Shown piece after piece: positions 1 through 9,592 of a DNA stretch of 64,000 bases. The position numbers and the translations under genes were made by a program. Every line of letters begins with the position of its first letter. Within the stretch, counting starts at the first letter, position 1. This stretch comes from Methanosarcina thermophila TM-1 (GTDB lineage Archaea > Halobacteriota > Methanosarcinia > Methanosarcinales > Methanosarcinaceae): assembly GCF_000969885.1 (NCBI RefSeq), contig NZ_CP009501.1, positions 1,674,001 to 1,738,000 of the forward strand, read 5' to 3'. The notes below the pieces were generated by a model. It saw nothing but the letters and a program-made list of their open reading frames with translations, had not been told where the DNA came from and ran no database searches.

Positions 1-24
1 GATTGCATGAAGGGAGAGAGAAGG

Positions 25-411
25 GTGTCAGAAAAGGAAAAAAAGTCCAGGAGCCTCATCCCGCTTTATATATTGATAATATTATTTTATATAGTTGCTT
101 CGCTTCAAGGAGACGAAGATAATGTCCTCTCAAAATCTGTGTCTAAGGAGTCCGATTTTGAAGTTAACCTTACTCAAGGTGTGAATTACACCCTCTGGCT
201 TGAGAGCCCTGATGGTCCCGAGAAAATGAATGTGACAATAAGCAATGGTTCCTATGTTGCTTTTGAAAACACATTTGTTATGACACCTTCAGGAAAAGAT
301 TACCTTCCTTACCATCCGAAATTTACTGTTAAAGAAAACGGGATTTATCACGTGCATGTCAAACCACTGGATTCTGGAATTGTCAATTTGGAAATCAAGA
401 AAACCAGATAA
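25..411 (+). CDS. Membrane-anchored extracytoplasmic protein of unknown function, paralog of the gene at 1898
   Basis: I do not recognise a family. After a short basic N-terminus there is one hydrophobic segment (about residues 8-25), then about 100 polar residues likely outside the cell; N-x-T/S sequons are visible. The region from DGPE through YLPYHPKF to the end closely matches the protein at 1898-2299, so the two are paralogs. The GTG at 25 is preferred because GGGAG lies 8 bases upstream and the result aligns with the paralog's start; an in-frame ATG at 7 would add six residues. The conserved proline/tyrosine-rich core and closing beta-like strands suggest a small beta-sandwich, which is inference only. 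Confidence 0.6.
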   Translation: MSEKEKKSRSLIPLYILIILFYIVASLQGDEDNVLSKSVSKESDFEVNLTQGVNYTLWLESPDGPEKMNVTISNGSYVAFENTFVMTPSGKDYLPYHPKFTVKENGIYHVHVKPLDSGIVNLEIKKTR

Positions 412-448
412 ATGGAAGAATGCACCTTGATCGATATTGATTTGATGT

Positions 449-943
449 TCATTTAACGAGAAGCTTTCTCATTATAAAATTGATTAAAGTTAGACCTTTA
501 CGCTCAACGCTTTGCTGCTTAACTGTTTTGTAACCGCGCTTCTCAAAAAAGGGTTTTGCAGTAATTGATGCCTCGGTGGTAATAATAGTAATATCGTGCT
601 TCTGTGCATATTTTTCTAATTCATCCACGATTATGGTTGCTATTCCCTGACCCTGGAAGTCTTTATGGACATAAAGCTGGTCAAGATATCCGGTTTTATC
701 CAGATTTCCAAAACCCACAATTGAGCCTTTGATTTCAATTACAACTGTATAGGTGCTGGAAAGGGACTTATCCCACATATCTATATTGTTCTCTTCCGGT
801 GCCCAGGCATCAAGTTGTGCTGAACTGTAGTCCTTCGAATTAATTGTGTGGACTGTATCGTAAAACAGCTCAACTATTTCTTTGCAATCCTGTGATCGAT
901 ATAGCCTGACTATTTTCTGCATTTCAGTGGATCCTTGGACCAT
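449..943 (-). CDS. GNAT-family N-acetyltransferase
   Basis: Single-domain GNAT protein of 164 residues, the usual size. The acetyl-CoA-binding motif A is visible as QGQGIA at about residues 98-103, preceded by the beta strand DQLYVHKDF and followed by helix VDELEKYA. The C-terminal part (KPFFEKRGYKTV) is the typical GNAT beta6-beta7 region. The substrate cannot be told; it may act on a small molecule or a protein N-terminus. An in-frame Met at residue 8 (position 922) is an alternative start. The gene stands alone, convergent with the short gene to its left. Confidence 0.85.
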   Translation of the reverse strand: MVQGSTEMQKIVRLYRSQDCKEIVELFYDTVHTINSKDYSSAQLDAWAPEENNIDMWDKSLSSTYTVVIEIKGSIVGFGNLDKTGYLDQLYVHKDFQGQGIATIIVDELEKYAQKHDITIITTEASITAKPFFEKRGYKTVKQQSVERKGLTLINFIMRKLLVK

Positions 944-1257
944 TCATATAATATACATGGGAATTATGAATACAAAACTGAGAATTGTGAGTTAAAGAAA
1001 ACAATAACGGCTCAAATCGAATAATTATCAGCCGTGGGGGTTTTTATAAAACCTGTTTCAATAAGCTTAATATATCCATTAATTCTTCTTTATTAAAATA
1101 TAATTATTTTTATTACTCCTGCAAACACTGCTCGATATAAAACGAGATTGAATTTAGTTTTGTGAAAAAAATCGTTGGTTGCTTTACACTACTAGTGAAA
1201 AAAGGTTTACTAAACTTAAATAAACTTAATAGCCCCGGAGCATAATCTGATAAAACT
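944..1257. other. Intergenic region, divergent promoters
   Basis: AT-rich spacer between the minus-strand GNAT gene and the plus-strand DUF1232 gene. It should hold both promoters. I see no open frame, RNA gene or clear repeat apart from the repeated Shine-Dalgarno units at its right edge. Confidence 0.5.
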
Positions 1258-1290
1258 GGAGGATTATTGGAGAATTATTGGAGGATTATT
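1258..1290 (+). promoter_or_regulatory. Triplicated 11-bp Shine-Dalgarno unit
   Basis: Three back-to-back copies of GGAGRATTATT (1258-1268, 1269-1279, 1280-1290) end exactly at the ATG at 1291. The third GGAGG lies 6 bases from that ATG and sets the start; the first two units would be alternative ribosome contacts. An in-frame TTG at 1267 lies inside the repeat and is less likely. Confidence 0.7.
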
Positions 1291-1689
1291 ATGGATAAAA
1301 CCGATAATATCAGAATGAAACATGTTGAAGCAAATCTTGAACATCTTAACCCCATTCCAGACAAAGTTTCCGATACAAGTGTGGGTTTTCCAGAAGAAGT
1401 CAGAGACTACAGGTATCGCTCAACAAATTTTAGAAATGTCTGGAAATATCTGGAACTATTGTTTTCCATGCTGGTAGATTCCTTTAAAGGAAGATACCCG
1501 CTCCCAAGGAAAACCGCATTCGTGCTAACACTCGCTTTTCTATATCTCATAACTCCGATTGACATCGCTCCGGATATTCTTCCTGCAATCGGTTTTGTGG
1601 ACGATGTCGCTATGTTTGCTTTTGCAACAGGCCTTATAAAAAGTGACCTGGAAGATTATAGAGTCTGGAAAATGAGTCACTGGCAGTGA
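1291..1689 (+). CDS. DUF1232 (YkvA-like) membrane protein
   Basis: About 132 residues. The C-terminal half carries the DUF1232 signature: a hydrophobic segment leading into YLITPIDIAPDILPAIGFVDD, followed by a second hydrophobic stretch. The N-terminal 60 residues are polar and charged, probably cytoplasmic. The family's biochemical function is unknown. The start at 1291 is chosen from the GGAGG 6 bases upstream. The gene is isolated, with a divergent GNAT gene to the left and a paralog of the first gene to the right. Confidence 0.8.
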   Translation: MDKTDNIRMKHVEANLEHLNPIPDKVSDTSVGFPEEVRDYRYRSTNFRNVWKYLELLFSMLVDSFKGRYPLPRKTAFVLTLAFLYLITPIDIAPDILPAIGFVDDVAMFAFATGLIKSDLEDYRVWKMSHWQ

Positions 1690-1897
1690 TTGTTTATCTG
1701 TGATTTCAATTAGCCTGACCGTTCCTGCTCTATCAGAATCGCCTTTGAGAAGAAAAGTAAGTATTAGATCAAACTTTTTTCCTTAACTCCTCATACTTAC
1801 ACAGAAGAGAGGTGCTATGTTTGAAAAATTTTAAATTAGTTAAAAAAAGAATTTAAATATATATTTCAGACTGAACATCATCTGAAAAGAGGAATAG

Positions 1898-2299
1898 ATG
1901 CCGGCAGAACAGAAAAAATTTATGAATTTTATACAAATTTGCATAACTATTACTATATTTTATGTAATCTTCTCACTTCTGGAAGGCGGAGAATATATTT
2001 TATCAGAATCTGTATCGCAGGAATCTGAGTTTCAGGTCTACCTCACCGAGGATGTAAACTATAAACTGTGGGTCGTGGATCTTAACGGTCCCGAAAGTAC
2101 TAGTATAAGAATAAGCAAAGGTTCCTATGCTGCATTTGAAGATACATTTATGTTAATGCATCCTGAGGGAGACTATCTTCCTTATCATCCAAAATTTTCC
2201 GTAGAGGAAAGCGGAACTTATCGGGTTTATATTAAACCAATGGATTCAGGAACTGTTAGACTTGTAATCACGAAATCCAGATTTCCAAAGTTTCTGTAA
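1898..2299 (+). CDS. Membrane-anchored extracytoplasmic protein, paralog of the gene at 25
   Basis: 133 residues with one N-terminal hydrophobic segment (about residues 9-27) and a polar, probably extracellular remainder. It shares with the gene at 25-411 the blocks NGPE, GSYAAFED, DYLPYHPKF and IKPMDSGTV. GAGG lies 5 bases before the ATG. A TATA-like run (TTTAAATATATATTT) lies about 40 bases upstream. The function is unknown; the pair flanks two unrelated genes, so a simple tandem duplication was followed by insertion or rearrangement. Confidence 0.6.
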   Translation: MPAEQKKFMNFIQICITITIFYVIFSLLEGGEYILSESVSQESEFQVYLTEDVNYKLWVVDLNGPESTSIRISKGSYAAFEDTFMLMHPEGDYLPYHPKFSVEESGTYRVYIKPMDSGTVRLVITKSRFPKFL

Positions 2300-2532
2300 T
2301 ATAAGGTGTAGTAAAAAGGTAATATAGCTTATTACTATGTTTCCACACAGCTCTCCTTAAATCCTCTGATTGAGCCACTCCTTTGAAACATCGGTTTTGA
2401 AAGCAAGTAGCAAAAAATATCCGTACTTCATTAGAACTACTAAAGGGGAGTATTAGAGACACTTACATCAGCACAAATCGTAAAAAGCACCGAAGAAATC
2501 ATCTAAATTTTAAAAAATAAAATTTTTTGATT

Positions 2533-5400
2533 TTACTCCCAAAACTTCTTCGTTTTCACATAATTCCTTTCCGCAACCAAAATATCCCTGTAAAACGCTT
2601 CTTCGTCCACCCTCATCTTCTCAATAACCCTTGACGCTGTTTCAGGTCCTATTCCCCGGCTGGCAAGTGCAATAACTGCTTTTTTCCCCTGGGAACGGAC
2701 TATGCTAGCGTTTCGGTAGACGCGCTGAATTCGTTTCTTTTCTTCGGGGGTGACTTTGACATTTTTTGCCTGTTTTTTGACGAGCTTTATTTCCTCTTCT
2801 TCCCAGGGCTTGAGGGCTGCAATCATCTGTGAGTTGCAGACCGGGCAGAGGATTTCTTCGGGAACGTTTTTTACCTGGCGGCGGGAGGTCCATTTCTTGC
2901 AGTTCGTGCAGAATAAAATGATCCGGTCGTTCATAATGCGTTCCTTAAGGGCGAGGACAATTGAGCGGTCGGCTTTCTCCGGGGCTACAAGGTCTTTTTT
3001 CATGGCGAAACCGGCTGAACCGATCGGGGTAGGGCGAGAAACTTCGACTGAGATCTCGCCAGAAGCGAGCTTTGTAAGGACTTCTTTTGCCCGCGGGACG
3101 TCAAGGAGGTCGTGAAAAATTTCCCTGATAACCTCATCGTACATTGAAGAGCCCTGATAGATTTCAAGGAGTTTTTTCATGCTGATCCGGTCGTAGTCGA
3201 TGTCCCGCGAAAGAGCTCCGAATTTCCGGGCGACGTGGACCATTTTCCATTTCATCAGGGTTGTGTTTTTCAGGGTCATTTCTATGATCGGCTCGACGTG
3301 TTCAGGGCGGAGGGAAAGCAGCATATCCCGGATCTGGACCGAACCAATCCGCCGCGGAAGAGTTAACCTTATCCTGTAGGGGTCGACTTCCTGAGCGACA
3401 CTGCTGCCGAAGCGGGCTGAAAGAAGTGAAGTCAAAACTCGGGCAAGAGTGCCGTTTGTGTTATGACCAAAACAGGCGTTCAGGGTTACAGCATCGCCTT
3501 CGTCTTCGATCACGATTGTATCTGCATCGGGAAGGGGAAAGCCTCCCTCTATATGTTGGCGCACAAGGCGGATCACACCAAGCACGGCATTCTTTGCCAC
3601 GGGGTATTTTGCCTGAAGCTGTACGGCAATAGTTTCATCATCAAGACCATCACGAATAAAGGCTGCAATTTCTGCCCTGAGCTTTCCTACGTCCTGGGCT
3701 ACTTCAAAAGGCACAGGAATTTCTTCGCCAGACCAGCTCGGAACCTCACCCATACCTTCTACAGGCTCTACTTTGATTCTGTCTTTTCCCTGTTCCTGTC
3801 CAGGCATTTCAACGACCCGCCACATGCAGCCTTTTGTTATGAAAACAGCGCCAGGCTCTGCAAAGTTCACGACAAAAGCCTCATCCAGCACGCCAACCGA
3901 TTTTCCACTCACAATGTCGTAAATCTCGTACTTCTTTTCGTCCGGGATCATGGAAAGGTTTTCATAATAGTATTCCCAGCTTTTCCTGCGCCTTTTAAGC
4001 ACGCGAGAGCCTTTTTCATACCAGACCAGTTTATAATCCCCTATCTGGTCCACAACCCCCTGTAACTCTTCAATTTGCAAATCCCGGAATGGGTAGGTCC
4101 GCCTGAGAATTTTAAGAATCTTATCAATTCCGACTTCCCCAAAATCCATAGCCATGCCTGCAAGCTGATTTGCTACGACATCAAGGGATTTTACGTGCGG
4201 GGAGATTTCTTCAACCCTGCCTTCCAGTGCAGCTTTTGTTATCACCATACTTTCCGCAGTATCATCCGCTTCTATCGAGATAATAGTACCCCGTGAAATT
4301 GCATGCAGCTTATGCCCTGCTCTTCCCACTCTCTGGAGTAACCTTGAAACCTGCCGCGGAGACCCGTACTGAACCACGCGGTCAACATTGCCGATATCTA
4401 TACCCAGTTCCATTGAAGAAGTGCAGATAAGTCCTTTCAAAGCTCCAGATTTGAAAGCCTCTTCAGCTTCAACACGGGCTTCAAAAGAGAGCGAACCATG
4501 GTGCACCCCTATAGATGCTCCAAGCTTCCGAAAACCAGCCGCGAGCGCCTCGGCACTCTGCCGCGTATTTACAAAAATCAGGGTGGACTGGCTATTTTCG
4601 ACAACTTTCCTGATGCAGAGCAGGTGAGAGACAAATTCAGGCTCACAACCTACCGTTTTTGCAATTTCCAGGACTTCTTTTTCCTGTATCTCCCCGCCTT
4701 CTGAGATCTGAGGATTGACAACATCAAACTCAAGCAATTTCAGCAGGGATACCTCAATCACAGTAAAATCTCTTCCATTACCTGCCAGAAATTTAGCAAT
4801 TTCCCAGGGGTTCCCGACTGTAGCGGAAAGTCCGATTCTCTGGAACTCCCCGGAGATTTCCACAAGCCTCTCAAGACCTACAGCCAGTTGAGTTCCTCGT
4901 TTCGAGCCTGCAAGCTCATGGATTTCATCTATCACGACATGAGTCACGGTCTCAAGGTTCTGCCGCAGGCGGGAGCCAGTAAACATAGCCTGCAAGGTCT
5001 CAGGGGTCGTGATCAGCATATCAGGAGGATTTCTTGACTGGCGCTGCCTTTCACTCTGCGGAGTATCCCCATGCCGGACCTGGACTTTGATATCGAGCAA
5101 TTTCCCGAGGATTTCTATGCGAGAAAGCATATCCCTGTTAAGCGCCCTCAACGGGGTTATATAAAGGGCGGAAATTCCCCTTCTGGCTTCGGGTTTCTTT
5201 TTCAGAATACTGTTAAAAACGGGCAGCACAGCTGATTCGGTCTTGCCTGAACCCGTTGGAGCTATTAAAAGGGTGTGCTTCCCGTCCATTATATGAGGAA
5301 AAGCCCTTTCCTGGGGCTCTGTGGGCTTTGTAAAACCAAGGGTCTTAAGGGCTTCCTGAATCTTTGGATGAAAGAAGTTAAAACTGTTATGAAATGTCAT
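2533..5400 (-). CDS. Lhr-type superfamily 2 helicase (aLhr1-like)
   Basis: A 955-residue ATP-dependent nucleic-acid helicase. Motifs in order: Q-motif-like TEPQ (27-30), Walker A APTGSGKT (47-54), DEIH Walker B (158-161), SAT (192-194), ELGIDIG and the arginine-finger motif QRVGRAGH (356-363). The long region after the RecA-like domains (winged helix plus Lhr core, about 400-790) is typical of Lhr. CxxC pairs at 831-834 and 852-855 form a likely zinc finger, followed by a helix-hairpin-helix-like segment (about 911-926). Lhr proteins unwind DNA or RNA:DNA hybrids in repair; the exact role here is inferred. Gene isolated, with flanking gaps on both sides. Confidence 0.88.
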   Translation of the reverse strand: MTFHNSFNFFHPKIQEALKTLGFTKPTEPQERAFPHIMDGKHTLLIAPTGSGKTESAVLPVFNSILKKKPEARRGISALYITPLRALNRDMLSRIEILGKLLDIKVQVRHGDTPQSERQRQSRNPPDMLITTPETLQAMFTGSRLRQNLETVTHVVIDEIHELAGSKRGTQLAVGLERLVEISGEFQRIGLSATVGNPWEIAKFLAGNGRDFTVIEVSLLKLLEFDVVNPQISEGGEIQEKEVLEIAKTVGCEPEFVSHLLCIRKVVENSQSTLIFVNTRQSAEALAAGFRKLGASIGVHHGSLSFEARVEAEEAFKSGALKGLICTSSMELGIDIGNVDRVVQYGSPRQVSRLLQRVGRAGHKLHAISRGTIISIEADDTAESMVITKAALEGRVEEISPHVKSLDVVANQLAGMAMDFGEVGIDKILKILRRTYPFRDLQIEELQGVVDQIGDYKLVWYEKGSRVLKRRRKSWEYYYENLSMIPDEKKYEIYDIVSGKSVGVLDEAFVVNFAEPGAVFITKGCMWRVVEMPGQEQGKDRIKVEPVEGMGEVPSWSGEEIPVPFEVAQDVGKLRAEIAAFIRDGLDDETIAVQLQAKYPVAKNAVLGVIRLVRQHIEGGFPLPDADTIVIEDEGDAVTLNACFGHNTNGTLARVLTSLLSARFGSSVAQEVDPYRIRLTLPRRIGSVQIRDMLLSLRPEHVEPIIEMTLKNTTLMKWKMVHVARKFGALSRDIDYDRISMKKLLEIYQGSSMYDEVIREIFHDLLDVPRAKEVLTKLASGEISVEVSRPTPIGSAGFAMKKDLVAPEKADRSIVLALKERIMNDRIILFCTNCKKWTSRRQVKNVPEEILCPVCNSQMIAALKPWEEEEIKLVKKQAKNVKVTPEEKKRIQRVYRNASIVRSQGKKAVIALASRGIGPETASRVIEKMRVDEEAFYRDILVAERNYVKTKKFWE

Positions 5401-5765
5401 ATTTTATGAAATGTCATATTTTTGTGATCGGTTTTTGATTAAGATGCCCAATTATTGAGCTGATAGTTCCGGTATAAATATTTCTATGCAAGCGTGTAAA
5501 TAAAGCGAGTGAAATGAATAGGAAATATGAGAAGAAGAGCATGAGAAAAATGTAAGAATTGATATAGGTATTAAAATATATAAAATTAGTCCATATTAAA
5601 ATAAAAAGTAAAGGTATGGAAACTTAAAACCTGGATGGAATCAAGTAAAGGTTGTAAAAGTTCATTTGTAAGTTGTAAAGATTTTTTATAAGTATGTAAT
5701 ATTTATAAAATATTGGAAAAAATAAAGCCTTCCTGAAACTATACCGCACTAAAATCTGGATTTAT
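5401..5765. other. Intergenic spacer, nothing recognised
   Basis: 365 bases of AT-rich DNA between two minus-strand genes. It should contain the helicase promoter; no gene, RNA or repeat is evident. Confidence 0.5.
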
Positions 5766-7289
5766 TCATCCTGAAAAGTTAGCCGAGATCTCAACTTTGG
5801 TAACATTATCTTTAAATGCATTTTCCGGATTTTCCGCTTCGTCCAGACCTTTTACAGGAAGTTCAAATACAAAGGTTGAGCCTTTTCCCTGAACACTTGT
5901 AAACCATACTCTGCCCTTATGCATATCAACAAACTGCTTCACCAGAGCAAGCCCAAGACCAGTACCTCCATACTGCCGGTTCATGCCTGAATCAATCTGT
6001 TTGAATGGTTCAAAGAGATATTTCTGGTCTTCGGAAGATATACCTATTCCTGTATCTGTGACCGAAAATACAGCTTTGTTTCCGCTTTTTTTACAGTAGA
6101 CAGAGATTTTGCCTCCATCGGGAGTAAACTTGACAGCATTGCTTGTGAGGTTATAAAGGATCTGGATAAGGCGGCTTCTATCTGCCTGTATATATTCTAA
6201 ACCTGGGTCTATCTTGAATTCCATTTCAAGGTTTTTAACCTGGGCAAGGGGAGAAATTGTGGATTTAACCTCATCGAAAACCGAGCTAATAGAAAACTCA
6301 CTGTAATTGAGTTCCATTTTACCAGCTTCTACTTTAGAAAGGTCAAGGATATTGTTTATAAGTCCAAGGAGATGTTTTCCGCTGACAGAGATGTTACTTA
6401 CATATTTCAGCTGTTTTTCATTAAGATCTCCATAAAGTCTTTCATACAGGATATCCGAAAAACCAATAATAGAGTTAAGTGGCGTCCTTAATTCGTGACT
6501 TATATTGGTAAGGAACTCACTCTTTGCTCGGCTGGCAGCTTCAGCGTCCAGTTTTGCCTGGAGCAGTTTCTGTTCAGTTCTTTTACTCTCGGACAGGTCA
6601 ATGAAACATTCAACAAAGTAATCTTTGCCCTCTATGGTTACTGGAACTACACTTTTAAGGATTGGAATAATTTCCTTTCGAGCATTGATCATCTTTTTTT
6701 CTGAATTATCCACAGTCTGTCCAAGATCACTGATAGGACATTTTCCTACTTCTGTAGGACAGATAAATTGGTGACATATATTTCCGACAATCTCTCGTTT
6801 TGATTTCCCGATCGTTTTTATTGCAACAGGATTCACATCAACTATTTTGTGGCTAGAGGCGTCAATTAACAATATTCCACAAAGGCTTTTTTCCAGTAAA
6901 GCACTTAATATCTCTCTTTCTTTCTGTATCAGACGTTCTGATTCTTTACGTAAAGTTATATCCCGGGCGGTTATCAAGATAGTTTTTCTTCGGTTATTTA
7001 AGGCTAAGGAATAAATTTCTACGTCGAGAACACTATTGTCTGACCTTTTAAACTTTGTCTCAAAAAACGCTGACCTATTCTCCAGTGTTACCCTCATTGC
7101 ATTCTGAAAGTCGGGAAGGGATTCTTCAGCAAATATAGAGAAGAGGGAAATTTTTTCAAGATGATCCCTATCATATCCAAGAAGTTTACAGCCTTGAGGG
7201 TTGACTTCCAGAATGCGCTCCTCCTCTGTTATGAAAATCGCATCATTGGATTGCTCAAATAGAGCCCTATATACTTCTTCTTCAGCCAT
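5766..7289 (-). CDS. PAS-PAS sensor histidine kinase
   Basis: 507 residues, no membrane segment, so probably a cytoplasmic sensor. PAS 1 spans about 5-115 and PAS 2 about 125-238. The HisKA domain follows with phospho-acceptor H265 in ISHELRTPL. The HATPase has N384 (N box), DTGIGIS (412-418) and GTGLGL (442-447). PAS 2 contains a cluster of cysteines (C172, C177, C184) around HQFICPTEVGKCPI, which could bind a metal or sense redox state. No response regulator is adjacent, which is common for Methanosarcina orphan kinases. Signal and target are unknown. Confidence 0.9.
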   Translation of the reverse strand: MAEEEVYRALFEQSNDAIFITEEERILEVNPQGCKLLGYDRDHLEKISLFSIFAEESLPDFQNAMRVTLENRSAFFETKFKRSDNSVLDVEIYSLALNNRRKTILITARDITLRKESERLIQKEREILSALLEKSLCGILLIDASSHKIVDVNPVAIKTIGKSKREIVGNICHQFICPTEVGKCPISDLGQTVDNSEKKMINARKEIIPILKSVVPVTIEGKDYFVECFIDLSESKRTEQKLLQAKLDAEAASRAKSEFLTNISHELRTPLNSIIGFSDILYERLYGDLNEKQLKYVSNISVSGKHLLGLINNILDLSKVEAGKMELNYSEFSISSVFDEVKSTISPLAQVKNLEMEFKIDPGLEYIQADRSRLIQILYNLTSNAVKFTPDGGKISVYCKKSGNKAVFSVTDTGIGISSEDQKYLFEPFKQIDSGMNRQYGGTGLGLALVKQFVDMHKGRVWFTSVQGKGSTFVFELPVKGLDEAENPENAFKDNVTKVEISANFSG

Positions 7290-7677
7290 TAGATTGTCCT
7301 CGGCTAATTTACTTAAAAATGGATCGTCTTCTCATTTTTGTCTCAGTTTAACATGAAAGCACTCTCCTGGGATTGAAAGAATTTATATCAAGAGACATCA
7401 TAACATAAAAATTTATACTGTAGAACTACTTATTACTTTTTATTATAAAGATTTATTGCTGAGGACAAGTGCTGGGGAAAAAATAAAATTAAAAATAATT
7501 TGCAGGATAATAAAAGACAATACAAAAATATGGAGAACCTGATGAATTCTATGCTGCCCGAGGAAAATGCTATTCAAGTTTCTCCGGAATAAAAATGAAG
7601 GGGATTTTCTCCCCGACTGCCCTGTCCGTTTAACAGGATAGACATGGACCCCAAAACGAAACTAAGTCTGAAATCAA
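7290..7677. other. Intergenic spacer between the kinase and lysS
   Basis: 388 bases. A short inverted repeat (CCTGT...ACAGG near 7620-7637) lies just beyond the lysS stop and could mark its transcript end. No gene is seen. Confidence 0.4.
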
Positions 7678-9276
7678 TCAGTCTTCTCTCTTCATCTGGG
7701 GGAAGAGGATTACTTCCTTGATGGATTCCAGACCTGCAAGGATCATAGTAAGGCGGTCAATTCCAAGCCCCATTCCGCCTGTAGGGGGCAAGCCGTACCC
7801 GAGGGCGTTTATGAAATCGTAATCAATGGTTTGTGCTTCGAGGTCTCCGAGCATTCTTTTCTTATCCTGTTCCTCGAACCTTTTTTCCTGCTCAAGAGGG
7901 TCGTTTAGTTCGGAATAACCGTTTGCCAGTTCCCAGCCGTTCAGGAAGAGCTCAAATCTCTCGACAAAACCTTCTTTTGACCTATGGTTTTTGGCAAGCG
8001 GGGAATTTTCCACAGGGAAATCGTATATGAAAGTAGGATTAATCAACTTGTCCTCTACCAGACCTTCAAAGAGCAGAGCAAGGAATTCCCCATACGTCTT
8101 TGCCTTTTCGTAATCTTCTATCCTGTTTTCAATTGCGATTTGCCTCAATTCTTCAAGCGAATGTGCAAAGACGTCAAGTCCGGCATACTCTTTTAAGGCA
8201 TCTTCCATGGATATCCTTTTCCAGGGAGGGCGTAGATTGATTGTGTTTTCGCCCATTTTGATTTCATAGCCGCCAGTCAGTTTGAATACGAGTTCCGAGA
8301 TAAGACCCTCGGTTAAATCCATCATGTCATTGTAATCCTTGTAAGCCTCATAGACCTCTATCATGGTAAATTCTGGATTATGGGTCGTGTCAATGTCCTC
8401 GTTCCTGAAGTTCTTGGCGATCTCAAAAACCTTCTCGTACCCGCCAACAACAAGCCTTTTAAGGTAGAGTTCAGGGGCTATTCTCATGAAGAGATTTTGC
8501 CCAAGGCAGTTATGGAAAGTCGTGAAAGGTCTTGCATTTGCGCCCCCGTATACAGTCTGGAGCACAGGGGTTTCAAATTCCAAAAATCCCCTGTCAGTAA
8601 GGTATCGCCTGATCTCGGAAATGAGTTTACTCCTCATGACAAAGATCTCTCGCTTCTCGGCATTGACTATAAGGTCAAGATATCTTTTTCTGTACCTGGT
8701 TTCTACATCTTTTAATCCATGGAATTTTTCAGGAAGGGCACAGAGGGATTTTGAGAGCAGGGAAAACTCTGATACATTGATAGAATTCTCGCCCCTTTTT
8801 GTTCTGAAAAGTTCACCCTGAATGCCTATTATATCTCCCGAATCGACCAGGTTTTTGAAAACCTCGAAATCCTCATCAGGAAGATTTCCTTTCCTTAAGA
8901 TAATCTGAATTCTGCCTCCCTGGTCTCCAAGATCGGCAAATATCATTTTTCCAAGCCTGCGAATATTATAAAGCCTTCCTGCAGTTCTTACCTTTAGACC
9001 TTCATTTTTTTCAAAATCGTCAAATTTTTTCAGGATTTCACAAATATCCCCATTCTTTTCAAACCTGTAGGGGTACGGGTTAAGTCCCTGGCTTCTAATG
9101 CCATTTAATTTCGCAATTTTTGAGTCATCAAAAATCCTGCTTTTTAATAAGTTATCGTTATCAGAAAGAGTAGCATTGCTGTCGGACTGGATAATTTCAT
9201 CTGACAGTTTCGTGTTATTAAGGTCTGACTGGATAATCTCATCCGACAGTTCCGTGTTATTAAGTTCTGTATCCAT
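7678..9276 (-). CDS. lysS: Lysyl-tRNA synthetase, class II
   Basis: 532 residues; charges tRNA-Lys with lysine. It has an OB-fold anticodon-binding domain (about 80-180) and a class II catalytic core with motif 1 (RRYLTDRGFLEFETPVL), motif 2 (NFRNEDIDTTHNPEFT) and motif 3 near the end (GMGLGIDRLTM). The first 45 residues are an extension made of two near-identical 14-residue units encoded by a 42-bp direct repeat, followed by a Ser/Asn-rich stretch, and are unlike the catalytic family. Some Methanosarcina also carry a class I LysRS, which is not in this window. A shorter start after the repeat is possible. Confidence 0.95.
   Translation of the reverse strand: MDTELNNTELSDEIIQSDLNNTKLSDEIIQSDSNATLSDNDNLLKSRIFDDSKIAKLNGIRSQGLNPYPYRFEKNGDICEILKKFDDFEKNEGLKVRTAGRLYNIRRLGKMIFADLGDQGGRIQIILRKGNLPDEDFEVFKNLVDSGDIIGIQGELFRTKRGENSINVSEFSLLSKSLCALPEKFHGLKDVETRYRKRYLDLIVNAEKREIFVMRSKLISEIRRYLTDRGFLEFETPVLQTVYGGANARPFTTFHNCLGQNLFMRIAPELYLKRLVVGGYEKVFEIAKNFRNEDIDTTHNPEFTMIEVYEAYKDYNDMMDLTEGLISELVFKLTGGYEIKMGENTINLRPPWKRISMEDALKEYAGLDVFAHSLEELRQIAIENRIEDYEKAKTYGEFLALLFEGLVEDKLINPTFIYDFPVENSPLAKNHRSKEGFVERFELFLNGWELANGYSELNDPLEQEKRFEEQDKKRMLGDLEAQTIDYDFINALGYGLPPTGGMGLGIDRLTMILAGLESIKEVILFPQMKRED
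9185..9268 (-). repeat. 42-bp direct repeat, two copies, in the 5' end of lysS
   Basis: Units 9185-9226 and 9227-9268 differ at only a few positions and keep frame, duplicating an acidic 14-residue segment (NNTxLSDEIIQSD) at the N-terminus of LysRS. Confidence 0.85.
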
Positions 9277-9592
9277 TGAATCAGTACATCCTTTCAGGTG
9301 AATGCAAATAAATCAATCAGTGACAAACCGGTAGATCAATTGTTACCAACCAGTCAGTCAGTAATTAATCAAAAGATCGATTATTAAATCGATTAGATGG
9401 TTATACTAATCATAAATAGTCAAAGATAGAATTCTCAGGAATTCTAAGGAATAATGACTGCTTATTAGCCTTGTTCCTCACATTTAATTTTTTCCATAGA
9501 TCCATGCATTATATAAAAATTGAGGAGAAGTATCGATATTCTTATGAGATTAATCTCACTTCCTGAAGAGAAAATATCTCATAGGTTAGACT
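9277..9592. other. Intergenic spacer upstream of lysS
   Basis: 316 bases, AT-rich, containing several short imperfect direct repeats of the type ATCGATTA/CAGTCAGT. It should hold the lysS promoter. No gene is seen. Confidence 0.4.

Noticed and set aside
2268-2462. Minus-strand 64-codon open frame overlapping the end of the paralog gene
   Set aside because: No ribosome site, no family resemblance and overlap with a supported gene.
3463-4065. 200-codon plus-strand frame inside the helicase gene
   Set aside because: Antisense to strongly conserved Lhr coding sequence; composition is that of a shadow frame.
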